A stretch of 35,832 nt of DNA from Roseococcus sp. GTDB taxonomy: Bacteria; Pseudomonadota; Alphaproteobacteria; Acetobacterales; Acetobacteraceae. The translations under genes were made by a program, and so were the position numbers. The notes under the pieces were generated by a model, which was not told the origin of the DNA, ran no database searches, and was given only the letters and a program-made list of their open reading frames with translations. This document shows, piece by piece, positions 26,153-33,990 of this stretch. How positions within the stretch are numbered: position 1 is the stretch's first letter; each line of letters begins with the position of its first letter. The stretch spans positions 1 through 35,832 of the forward strand of contig NZ_JAIEQY010000397.1 in NCBI RefSeq assembly GCF_019747315.1, written 5' to 3'.

Positions 26153-27304
26153 TCAACCAAGTCGCGAATCGAGCCAGGGCTTTGCCATGGGTTGCCAGGG
26201 CGTGGCGCGCGCAGCGGCCTCCTCCAGCGCAAGGGCAAGGCCGGGTGCGGCCGGAAGCGGCGCGCTGCCCGCCACGAAGCGCTGGTCCGCTCCCTGCGTC
26301 ATGGTGAAGAAGCGCTCCGTCTCGCCGAACTGCACTTCCAGCGGCAGCAGGTTGGGCAGGGTGGCGCAAAGCTGCACGGAATGGCCGTGGCAGATCGGCC
26401 CGGTCGGGTTGTGCGGCGCGATTTCCACGCCGGCGCTCTGCGCGAGGGCGGCGATGCGCATGATCTCGCCATGGCCGCCGGCATATTTGATGTCGGGCAT
26501 CAGCACGTCATAGCAGCCGGCCTCGATGACCGTGCGATAGGCGCCGAGGCCCGCCAGCGTCTCGGCGCCGGCCAGGCGCATGCCCTGCGCATTGGCCAGG
26601 CCGCGCAGGCGGCGGATTTCGGCGTGATTGGCCTCGGAAACCGGGCATTCCAGCCAGAAGAGGGCAAAGGGCGCGACGTCGCGGATCAGCCCGGCGGCCC
26701 CGCCGGGCGAGAAGCGCCAATGCGCATCCACCATCACATCCACATCGCGGCCCACGGCCTCCCGCACGGCGGCGATGCGGGCCAGCCCCTCGGCATAGGC
26801 GGCGCGCTGATCCGGGTTGGCCGCATCCTCCCAGACCATGGGCTCGAAGGGGGCGAGCTTCACGGCGCGGAAGCCGGCCGCGACGGCCCGGCTGGCGGCG
26901 GCGGCGAAGCCCGCGGGCGTGCGGGGATCGGCACCGCGGTTGATATTGGCGTAGAGCGGCACGGCAGGGCGCAGCGCGCCGCCCAGCAGCGCATGGATGG
27001 GCTGCCCCGCCGCCTGGCCGGCGATGTCCCACAAGCCCTGCTCCAGCGCGGAAAGCACGGCATGGGTGACCAGCCCGCCCGGCGCATGCGGGATCAGCCG
27101 GGCGAGGCGGTTGCGTTCGCGGGCATCCTCCCCCACCAGGCGCGCGCTGATCCGCACCACCTCGGCCGCCAGCAGCGACTCATGGTCGGCGAGGGTGCAT
27201 TCGCCCGTCCCGGTCAGGCCGGATTCGGTGCGGACCAGCAGGAAGCACCAATTGGTCTTGGGCGTGACATTCACACCCAGGAAGTCGAGTGCGGCGATGC
27301 GCAT
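26153..27304 (-). CDS. Enolase-superfamily enzyme (mandelate racemase/muconate lactonising type)
   Basis: A 383-residue member of the enolase superfamily: an acid-sugar dehydratase, racemase or cycloisomerase. Metal ligands are Asp193 (VDAHWRF), Glu219 (WLECPV) and Glu248 (AGAETL). Catalytic base candidates are Lys149 (AVKLAPF; the second lysine of a KxK motif is absent) and the His298/Asp271 dyad ([15 protein letters not shown]), which places it in the mandelate racemase subgroup. Start is ATG at 27304 ([11 protein letters not shown]). It is 58 bases upstream of the flavoenzyme gene and first in the operon, diverging from htpG. Confidence 0.92.
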   Translation of the reverse strand: MRIAALDFLGVNVTPKTNWCFLLVRTESGLTGTGECTLADHESLLAAEVVRISARLVGEDARERNRLARLIPHAPGGLVTHAVLSALEQGLWDIAGQAAGQPIHALLGGALRPAVPLYANINRGADPRTPAGFAAAASRAVAAGFRAVKLAPFEPMVWEDAANPDQRAAYAEGLARIAAVREAVGRDVDVMVDAHWRFSPGGAAGLIRDVAPFALFWLECPVSEANHAEIRRLRGLANAQGMRLAGAETLAGLGAYRTVIEAGCYDVLMPDIKYAGGHGEIMRIAALAQSAGVEIAPHNPTGPICHGHSVQLCATLPNLLPLEVQFGETERFFTMTQGADQRFVAGSAPLPAAPGLALALEEAAARATPWQPMAKPWLDSRLG

Positions 27305-27368
27305 GCCAGGCTGCCCGTATGGTTGCGCGCAGCTTTGCCCCGGCCCCGCGCCGGCGCAAGCTTGGGTG

Positions 27369-27391
27369 CTTGAAAGCCGCGCGAGCCCCAC
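27369..27391 (+). promoter_or_regulatory. Candidate heat-shock (sigma-32) promoter of htpG
   Basis: CTTGAA (27369-27374) and CCCCAC (27386-27391) resemble the sigma-32 boxes CTTGAA and CCCCAT. The 11-base spacer is a little shorter than the usual 13-14, so the -10 box could instead begin two bases further on. It lies about 40 bases before the htpG start, the gene expected to be under this factor. Confidence 0.45.
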
Positions 27392-27431
27392 GCATATCGC
27401 GCGCGGCCCGATGTCAGGAATGGAGGCAAGA

Positions 27432-29249
27432 ATGAGCGAGACGGTGGAACGGCACGAATTCGGCGCGGAGGTGGGGCGCCTGCTCGAGCTGGTGGTGCAT
27501 GCGCTCTACTCCGAGCGCGAGATTTTTCTCCGCGAACTGGTGGCGAACGCCGCCGATGCGTTGGATCGCCGCCGCTTCGAGGCCCTGACCAACGAGGCCC
27601 TCGGCCTGCCGGCCGAGGCGAAGCTGCGCATCACGCCCGACAAGGCAGCCCGTACGCTGACCATCAGCGATGCCGGCATCGGCATGGGCAAGACGGAGCT
27701 GGCGCAGCACCTGGGTACCATCGCGCGCTCGGGCACGCGGGCCTTCGCGCAGAGTCTCGCGGATGCGCCGGCGGCCGAGAAGCCGAGCCTGATCGGCCAG
27801 TTCGGCGTGGGCTTCTACTCGGCCTTCATGGTGGCGGAGCGTGTGGAGGTCACCTCGCGCCGCGCCGGCGCGGAGGAAGCCTGGCTCTGGGCCTCGGAAG
27901 GCAAGGGCGACTACACCCTGGCGCCGGCCGAGCGCGCCGATGCGGGCACCGACATCGTGCTGCACATGAAGTCCGATGCCGGGGAGTTCCTGGAGCCTTC
28001 GCGCCTCAAGACCATCATCCGCAAATGGGCCGATCACATCGCCATCCCCATCCTCGTCCTGAACGAGGGCAAGGAGGAAGCGGCCAATGAGGGCACCGCG
28101 CTCTGGCAAAAGCCCAAGGCCGAGGTGAGCGAGGAGAGCTACACCGAATTCTACCGCCATCTCGGCCATATGTTCGACAGCCCCTGGGGCACGCTGCATT
28201 GGCGGGCGGAGGGGGCGCTGGATTTCTCGGCGCTGCTCTTCATCCCGGGCATGAAGCCCTTCCAGGCGGTCGAGGATGAACGGACGAGCAAGGTCCGCCT
28301 GCATGTCCGCCGCATGTTCATCACCGACGAGGCGGAGCTGCTGCCGCCCTTCCTGCGCTTCGTGCATGGCGTGGTGGACACGGAGGACCTGCCGCTCAAT
28401 GTCTCGCGCGAGATGCTGCAGGCCACGCCCGTGCTCTCGCGCATCCGCCGCGCCGTGACCAACCGCGTGCTCTCCGAGCTGAAAACCCGCGCCAAGGACG
28501 CCGAAGCCTACACCGGCTTCTGGGAAAACTTCGGTTCCGTCCTAAAGGAAGGCGTCTGGGAGCCGGGTGAGCACCAGAAGGATGTGGCGGCGCTGCTGCG
28601 CTTCCGCTCCTCTTCGCTGGAGGGCTGGACCTCGCTCGCCGACTACGTCTCCCGCATGAAGGAGGGGCAGGAGGCGATCCATATCCTGGTGGGCGATGAC
28701 GCTGCCGCGCTGGCGAAGTCACCGCAGCTGGAGGGCTATCGCGCGCGGGGCATCGAGGTGCTGCTGCTCTCCGAACAGATCGACGCCTTCTGGCCGGAAC
28801 GGCTTGGCGAGTTCGAAGGGAAGCCGATCCGCAGCATCACCCAGGGTGCCAGCAAGCTGGAGCCCGAGGGCGAGGCCGCGCCCGATGTCTCGGCCCTGCT
28901 GGAGCGGCTGAAGACGGCGCTCTCCGAACATGTCTCGGAGGTGCGGGCGACGGACCGCCTGGTGGAGAGCGCCGCCGTGCTGGCGGCCGGCGAATACGGG
29001 CCGGACCTGGCCATGCAGCGCCTGCTGCGGCGCGCGGGCCGCGGCCTCCCGGGCGGGCTGCCGGTGCTGGAGGTGAATCCGCGCCACGTGCTGATCCAGA
29101 AGCTCGCCGTGGGCGATCTGGATGATGCGGCGTTGGCCGACCAGGCCGGGCTGATCTTCGACCTGGCGCGGCTGCAGGATGGCGATGCACCGCGCGATCC
29201 CGCGGATTTCGCGCGGCGCGTGGCGCAGGCGCTGGCGCTGGCGGGGTAA
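27432..29249 (+). CDS. htpG: Chaperone HtpG (Hsp90)
   Basis: A cytoplasmic ATP-dependent chaperone of 605 residues, a little shorter than E. coli HtpG. The GHKL ATPase domain has [19 protein letters not shown] with the catalytic Glu35 and Asn39, SDAGIGM, and the lid motif [14 protein letters not shown]. The middle domain includes [10 protein letters not shown], which carries the conserved arginine contacting ATP. The C-terminal dimerisation domain ends in a run of alanines without the eukaryotic MEEVD. ATG 27432 is chosen because GGAGG lies just upstream; an in-frame ATG at 27420 is less well placed. It has a candidate heat-shock promoter upstream. Confidence 0.97.
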   Translation: MSETVERHEFGAEVGRLLELVVHALYSEREIFLRELVANAADALDRRRFEALTNEALGLPAEAKLRITPDKAARTLTISDAGIGMGKTELAQHLGTIARSGTRAFAQSLADAPAAEKPSLIGQFGVGFYSAFMVAERVEVTSRRAGAEEAWLWASEGKGDYTLAPAERADAGTDIVLHMKSDAGEFLEPSRLKTIIRKWADHIAIPILVLNEGKEEAANEGTALWQKPKAEVSEESYTEFYRHLGHMFDSPWGTLHWRAEGALDFSALLFIPGMKPFQAVEDERTSKVRLHVRRMFITDEAELLPPFLRFVHGVVDTEDLPLNVSREMLQATPVLSRIRRAVTNRVLSELKTRAKDAEAYTGFWENFGSVLKEGVWEPGEHQKDVAALLRFRSSSLEGWTSLADYVSRMKEGQEAIHILVGDDAAALAKSPQLEGYRARGIEVLLLSEQIDAFWPERLGEFEGKPIRSITQGASKLEPEGEAAPDVSALLERLKTALSEHVSEVRATDRLVESAAVLAAGEYGPDLAMQRLLRRAGRGLPGGLPVLEVNPRHVLIQKLAVGDLDDAALADQAGLIFDLARLQDGDAPRDPADFARRVAQALALAG

Positions 29250-29253
29250 GGGA

Positions 29254-29324
29254 AAAAAAGGGACCTGCGGCGGCTGGGGCCCCTGCTTTAAGGGTGGGGC
29301 CCCAGCCGCCGGAGGCCCTTTTTT
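29254..29324. repeat. Long inverted repeat, hairpin doublet copy 5 (bidirectional terminator)
   Basis: A near-perfect inverted repeat. The core arms, 15 bases with no mismatch, are 29269-29283 and 29296-29310 (GGCGGCTGGGGCCCC and its complement), around a 12-base loop (29284-29295). Flanking pairs continue, with two mismatches, to a run of A on the left and TTTTTT on the right, so it can terminate transcription from both sides. It begins four bases after the htpG stop and ends three bases before the Bug receptor stop. Confidence 0.85.
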
Positions 29325-29327
29325 GCC

Positions 29328-30308
29328 TCACTCCGGCTCCACCCGCGCCAAGCGCAGCAGCGTCTGCGCCTTGTCGAAATCGCGCGCGATGTAGCTGTCC
29401 AGCGCCGCACCCGCCTGGAAGAGCGGGACGATGCCAAGGCCCGTGAGGCGCGTGCGCACCGCTTCCTCGCCCATGATGGCCTCGATTTCGGCGGCAATGC
29501 GGCTGGCCAGGGCGTCGGCCATGCGCGGCGGCGACCAGACCGCCCACCAGGAATGCGAATCCACGCTGGGGAAGCCCGCCTCGGCCGTGGTCGGCAACTC
29601 GGGCGCCGCGGCGCTGCGCTGCGGCGCGGTGATGGCGAGGCCGCGCAGATTGCCCGCGCGCACCGGCGGCAGCATGGCCAGCATGGGGTCGGCATTGATG
29701 CCCAGGCGCCCGCCCAGCAGATCCACCAGCAGCGGCGCCGTGCCGCGATAAGGCACGAAGGTCACATCGGCGCCGACATTGCGGACGAACTCGATCGAGG
29801 AGAGATGCCCGGCCGAACCCAGCGCGGAGACGCCGATGGACCAGTCGCGCGGATTGGCGCGCATGGCGGTGGCGACCTCGGCCAGGCTGGTCTGCGGGCG
29901 CTGGGCGCTGACGGCCATGAGGCAGGGCCCTTCGCCGACGCGCGCGATGGGCTTGAGGTCGGTCAGCGGGTCATAGCCCGGGGCGCGCATCACCAGCCGG
30001 GCGATGGTCTGCACGCTGGCCGAGACCATCAGCGTGTAGCCATCCGGCGCCGCCTGGGAGACGGCGATGCCGCCCACCGTGCCATTGGCGCCGGCCCGGT
30101 TCTCGACCGTGACCGTCTGGCCCGTGCGCTCCGCCATGCGGGTGGCGACGGTGCGGGCCATGGTGTCCACCGAGCCGCCGGGCGCGAAGGGCACGATGAT
30201 CCGCACCGGGCGGGCGGGCCAGGCGGCCTGGGCCAAGGCGGGCTGAGCCAAAGCGGGGAGCAGGGCGCCGGCGGCCAGGGCGGTGCGGCGGGTGAGGCGG
30301 GTGGTCAT
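29328..30308 (-). CDS. Bug family tripartite tricarboxylate receptor (periplasmic)
   Basis: A 326-residue periplasmic binding protein with a signal peptide (TRLTRRTALAAGALLPALAQ, cleavage after an AQA), followed by VRIIVPFAPGGSVDTMARTV and the family segments AAPDGYTLMVS and FVPYRGTAPLLVDLL. Start is ATG at 30308. It is a single-gene unit, convergent with htpG and divergent from the family 5 binding protein, so its ligand cannot be guessed from partners. No TctA or TctB genes are visible. Confidence 0.93.
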   Translation of the reverse strand: MTTRLTRRTALAAGALLPALAQPALAQAAWPARPVRIIVPFAPGGSVDTMARTVATRMAERTGQTVTVENRAGANGTVGGIAVSQAAPDGYTLMVSASVQTIARLVMRAPGYDPLTDLKPIARVGEGPCLMAVSAQRPQTSLAEVATAMRANPRDWSIGVSALGSAGHLSSIEFVRNVGADVTFVPYRGTAPLLVDLLGGRLGINADPMLAMLPPVRAGNLRGLAITAPQRSAAAPELPTTAEAGFPSVDSHSWWAVWSPPRMADALASRIAAEIEAIMGEEAVRTRLTGLGIVPLFQAGAALDSYIARDFDKAQTLLRLARVEPE

Positions 30309-30360
30309 GATGAGGGAGGCTCCAGAATTGATTCAGGCAGCGTTACCGCCACCCGACGAA

Positions 30361-30376
30361 AATTTCACCTGAAATT
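30361..30376. promoter_or_regulatory. Operator-like palindrome between two divergent binding-protein genes
   Basis: AATTTC, four bases, GAAATT: a perfect palindrome AATTTCACCTGAAATT in the most AT-rich part of the 171-base divergent gap. It lies 52 bases upstream of the Bug receptor start and about 104 upstream of the family 5 protein start. It is a good candidate operator for joint control of both genes. Confidence 0.45.
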
Positions 30377-30479
30377 CAAGCGCCACAGCGCGGGGCGGGG
30401 ACGAATTCAGGGTGACATCCGATGCGCGCCAGGGCCAGGATGCGCGGGACGGCGCGAAAGTCGCCGCGAGGAAGCATCC

Positions 30480-32057
30480 ATGACGATCACCCGCCGCACC
30501 ACGCTCGCAATCCCCCTCGTTGGACTGGCGGCGCCCGCCTTCGCGCAGAACCGGGGCGATCCCAACGTGTTGCGGGTGAAGCTGTTCGGCGATCTGCGCG
30601 CGCTGGACCCCTTCATCTCGCCCGAATACATGGCCCGCAACCATGGCTACATGGTCTATGACACGCTCTTCGCCCTCGATTCCAAGCTGCGCCCGCAGCC
30701 GCAGATGGTGGAAAGCCACAGCGTCAGCGCCGACCGCCTGACCTGGGATTTCACGCTCCGCGAGGGCCTGCGCTTCCATGATGGCGCGCCGGTGACGAGC
30801 GAGGATGTGGTCGCCTCGCTGCGGCGCTGGGCCATCCGGGACGGGCATGGCGCGCAGATGCTGGCCGAGGGGAATAGGCTGGTCGCCGTGGATGCGCGGC
30901 GCTTCCGCCTCACGCTGCAACGCCCCTGGGCGCTGGTGCTGGATGCGCTGGCCAAGCCCTCGGGACTGCCGGCCTTCATCATGCCGGCGCGCGTGGCGGC
31001 GACGCCGATCACGACGCCCATCACCGACCCCACGGGCAGCGGCCCCTACATGCTGCGGCGCGAGGATTGGCGGCTGGGCGACCGCACCACCTATCGCCGC
31101 AATCCCGATTACCGCCCGCGCAGCGAGGCGCCGGACGGGCTGGCCGGCGCCAAGCTCGCCCGCATGGAGCGCGTGGAATGGGTGGTGCTGCCGGATTCCA
31201 GCAACGCATTGAACGCCTTGCAGACGGGCGAGCTGGACATCTTCGAGGAACTCCCGCCCGACCTCTTTCCCATCGTGTCGCGCAACCGCAACCTGCGGCT
31301 GGCGGCGCAGGATGCGGCGGGGGTGCAGCCGATCTTCCGCATGAACCAGGCTGTGGCCCCCTTCGACAATGTCAGGCTGCGCCAGGCGATGCGCCTGCTG
31401 GTGGACCCGTCGGAGATGATGCCGGCCTACATGACCGATCGCGAGCGCTGGCGCGACTGCCGCAGCTTCTTCCCCTGCGCCTCGCCCTTCCACACGAATG
31501 AGGGCTGGGTGACGCCCAATCTGGATCTCGCGCGGACCGCCGTGCAGCAATCGGGCTATGACGGCACGCCCGTGGTGGTGCTGGACGCGCAGGACAGCAC
31601 GATCAGCAGCACCTTCGCCCGCGTCTCGGCCGACCGCATGCGGCGCGTGGGGATGAATGTGGACCTCCAGGCGATGGATTGGGCGACGCTGGTGACGCGG
31701 CGCCTGTCCAAGAACCCGGTGAACCAGGGGGGCTGGAGCCTGTTCTGCTCAGCGCCCGCCGCCGTGGATCTGATGGATCCGGTGAGCCACATCGCGCTGC
31801 GCTCGGCCGGCGCCAGGACGGCGCTGCCCGGCTGGCCGGACGATCCGGAGCTGGAGCGGCTGCGCGATGCCTTCGCCTTTGCCGCGACGGAGGAGGAGCG
31901 CAAGGCCATCGCCGTGCAGACGCAGCGCCGCGCGGTGGAGAGCGTGCCCTATCTGCCGCTCGGCATGATGAGCCTGGTGCGCGGCCATAGCGCGCGGCTG
32001 AACGGAATTCTGGAAGCCGCCATCCCGGTCTACTGGAACATCGCGAAGACGGGCTGA
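30480..32057 (+). CDS. ABC transporter substrate-binding protein, family 5 (peptide/nickel type)
   Basis: A 525-residue periplasmic solute-binding protein. The signal peptide is TITRRTTLAIPLVGLAAPAFAQ. The mature protein has the SBP_bac_5 course: LDPFISPEYMARNHGYMVYDTLF, then LREGLRFHDGAPVTSEDVVASLRRW, GSGPYMLRR, and a late IPVYWNIAK. Relatives bind oligopeptides, nickel, glutathione or opines. Start is ATG at 30480 with GAGGAAG upstream; a longer frame to 29553 is only a shadow of the divergent gene. No permease or ATPase genes (dpp/opp BCDF) are adjacent, so it is an orphan receptor. The gene ends convergently with another Bug gene without the hairpin element seen elsewhere. Confidence 0.93.
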   Translation: MTITRRTTLAIPLVGLAAPAFAQNRGDPNVLRVKLFGDLRALDPFISPEYMARNHGYMVYDTLFALDSKLRPQPQMVESHSVSADRLTWDFTLREGLRFHDGAPVTSEDVVASLRRWAIRDGHGAQMLAEGNRLVAVDARRFRLTLQRPWALVLDALAKPSGLPAFIMPARVAATPITTPITDPTGSGPYMLRREDWRLGDRTTYRRNPDYRPRSEAPDGLAGAKLARMERVEWVVLPDSSNALNALQTGELDIFEELPPDLFPIVSRNRNLRLAAQDAAGVQPIFRMNQAVAPFDNVRLRQAMRLLVDPSEMMPAYMTDRERWRDCRSFFPCASPFHTNEGWVTPNLDLARTAVQQSGYDGTPVVVLDAQDSTISSTFARVSADRMRRVGMNVDLQAMDWATLVTRRLSKNPVNQGGWSLFCSAPAAVDLMDPVSHIALRSAGARTALPGWPDDPELERLRDAFAFAATEEERKAIAVQTQRRAVESVPYLPLGMMSLVRGHSARLNGILEAAIPVYWNIAKTG

Positions 32058-32111
32058 TGCATGGAGATGCAAGAGCCTCTTGGAAACCACGCAGGTTTTC
32101 ACCTTGCCTGC

Positions 32112-32134
32112 TTCGAGGGGCAGAGTTCCTCGAA
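32112..32134. other. Weak inverted repeat between convergent genes
   Basis: TTCGAGG (32112-32118) and CCTCGAA (32128-32134) with a nine-base loop, in the 86-base gap between the family 5 protein and a Bug gene. No T run follows. It is the only convergent gap in the window without the hairpin repeat, and this may be its substitute. Confidence 0.35.
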
Positions 32135-32143
32135 ACGCTTCCC

Positions 32144-33124
32144 TCAGTCCACGCTCGCCCCCGAGGCCCGCACCACCGGCGCCCAGCGTGCCGTCTCCTC
32201 CGCCATGAAGCGGGCGAAATCCGCCCGGCTGGCCGAGGGGCGCGGCAGGCTGCCGCCCGCCGAAAGCCGCGCTTGCAGTGCGGGCTCGCCCAGGGCGGCG
32301 AGGGTTTCGCGGTGCAGGCGTTCCAGGATGGGTTCGGGCGTTTGCGCCGGCGCCACCACGCCGAACCAGCCGGTGGAGACGATGTCCACGCCGCCCTCGC
32401 GCAGGGTGGGGACATCGGGGAAGGCAGGGATGCGCTCGGTGCCCGTGGCGGCGATGGCGCGCACGCGGCCGGACCGCGCCAGCTCGGCCACGGCGCTGAC
32501 GGATTGGAACAGCACCTGGATGCGGTTCTCCATCAGGTCCGTGTTCATCTGCCCGCCGGCGTTATACGGGATGTGCGTCATCTCGACCCCTGTGGCCTGG
32601 GCAAATTGCGCGCCGGCCAGATGCTGCGAGGAACCGGCGCCGACCGAGCCGAAATTGATCTGCCCCGGCCGCGCCCGGGCATAGGCCACGAATTCGCTGA
32701 GGTTGGTCACGGGCAGCGCAGGCGGGATGACCATGAGGTTGGGCACCAGCGCCATGAGAGTGATCGGCGCGAAATCCGCCACGGGTTCGAAGGGCAGGCT
32801 GCGGTACAGGGTGCGGTTCACCGCATTGCTGGCGATGCTGGCCAGGCCCAGCGTGTAGCCATCCGGGGCGGCGCGGGCGACCACGGTCATCCCGATATTG
32901 GTGCCCGCACCCGGCCGGTTCTCGATGACAATCTGCTGGCCGATCCGCGCCGCCACGCGCTCCATCACCAGCCGCGCCGTCACATCGCCGGCGCCGCCGG
33001 CCGGGCCGGGGACGATGAAGCGGATGGGGCCCCGCGCGGGCCAGGCCTCCTGCGAAGCCACCTGGGCTTGGGCCGCCAGCGGCAGCAGGAGAGCGGCCAG
33101 GATCAGGCGGCGGGAGAGGGGCAT
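32144..33124 (-). CDS. Bug family tripartite tricarboxylate receptor (periplasmic)
   Basis: A 326-residue periplasmic binding protein. Signal peptide: PLSRRLILAALLLPLAAQAQ. Mature features are IRFIVPGPAGGAGDVTARLV, then NRPGAGTNIGM, the ligand-facing region of the family, APDGYTLGLA, and HIPYNAGGQMNTDL. ATG 33124 is preceded by CGGAG; a longer frame to 33166 adds no signal-like sequence. It diverges from the racemase-superfamily gene across 116 bases. No membrane partner genes are seen. Confidence 0.93.
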   Translation of the reverse strand: MPLSRRLILAALLLPLAAQAQVASQEAWPARGPIRFIVPGPAGGAGDVTARLVMERVAARIGQQIVIENRPGAGTNIGMTVVARAAPDGYTLGLASIASNAVNRTLYRSLPFEPVADFAPITLMALVPNLMVIPPALPVTNLSEFVAYARARPGQINFGSVGAGSSQHLAGAQFAQATGVEMTHIPYNAGGQMNTDLMENRIQVLFQSVSAVAELARSGRVRAIAATGTERIPAFPDVPTLREGGVDIVSTGWFGVVAPAQTPEPILERLHRETLAALGEPALQARLSAGGSLPRPSASRADFARFMAEETARWAPVVRASGASVD

Positions 33125-33240
33125 GGCGGCACTCCGGGTTCCGCCCCGGAATAGGCGGCGCCCCACCCCCTCGCAAGCGCGTCTTGTGCCGAGGGCCGCG
33201 CGGCGCGAGACTCGCGCCCTGCATGAATGGGGTGATGCGG

Positions 33241-33987
33241 ATGCGCGATGTTCTGGGCTGGCGGAAGAAATTCGGCGTGATGGGCCCCTCCACCAACACG
33301 GTGGTGCAGCCGGATTTCGACATGATGCGCCCGGCTGGCGTCACCGCGCATTACAGCCGCATCTTCACCCCCGATTCCGACGCCGTGAGCAACGAGACCT
33401 TCCGTGCGGGGGCCGAGCTGATCGGCGCCAATACGCTGGACGCAGTGCGCAGCGTGATGACCTGCAAGCCCGACTACCTGGTGATGGGCATGAGCGCCGT
33501 GACCTTCTTCGACGGCGCCGCGGGGGCCGACCGCTTCGTGCAAAGCGTGGAGGAGGTGAGCGGGCTGAACATCTCCATCGGCTCGCATTCCTGCCACGCG
33601 GCCTTCCAGGCCTATGGCGGGGTGAAGCGGCTGGCGATCCTCTCGCCCTATTGGCCCAGCATGAATGCCGAGGTGATCCGCTATTTCGGCGACATGGGCT
33701 ATTCCACGGTGCGGGACCGCGCCCTGCAATGCCGCCGCTGGACGGCCATCGCCGAGGTCACGCCGGCCGAGCTGGCACCCGTGCTGCGGGAGCTGGATGG
33801 CGATGATGTGGATGCCATCGTGCAGGTGGGGACCAACCTCTCCATGGTGCGCCTGGCGGCCGCGGCCGAGATGTGGCTCGGCAAGCCCGTGATTGCGATC
33901 AACACGGCCACCTGGTGGCATGCGCTCCGGGCCAATGGCATCACCGAGAAGATGGACGGCTTCGGCCGGCTGATGGCGGAGTTCTAG
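33241..33987 (+). CDS. Asp/Glu racemase-superfamily protein (maleate isomerase/arylmalonate decarboxylase-like)
   Basis: A 248-residue protein. The opening KFGVMGPSTNTVVQPDF, then LVMGMSAVTFFDG (81-92) and VDAIVQVGTNLSMVRLA (190-206), align with the two active-site loops of maleate cis-trans isomerase and arylmalonate decarboxylase. In those enzymes one or both loops carry a catalytic cysteine; here the corresponding positions appear to be Met84 (Gly in the decarboxylase) and Gly197. So neither canonical cysteine is present, although Cys118 and Cys163 lie elsewhere. Start is set at ATG 33241, where GGGG is eight bases upstream; ATG 33223 and 33235 are alternatives. The gene is followed three bases later by the oligopeptidase gene and probably forms a transcript with it. 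Confidence 0.82.
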   Translation: MRDVLGWRKKFGVMGPSTNTVVQPDFDMMRPAGVTAHYSRIFTPDSDAVSNETFRAGAELIGANTLDAVRSVMTCKPDYLVMGMSAVTFFDGAAGADRFVQSVEEVSGLNISIGSHSCHAAFQAYGGVKRLAILSPYWPSMNAEVIRYFGDMGYSTVRDRALQCRRWTAIAEVTPAELAPVLRELDGDDVDAIVQVGTNLSMVRLAAAAEMWLGKPVIAINTATWWHALRANGITEKMDGFGRLMAEF

Positions 33988-33990
33988 ACC

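Noticed and set aside
30333-31550. A 405-codon minus-strand frame opposite the family 5 receptor gene
   Set aside because: Antisense shadow that also crosses the divergent promoter gap.
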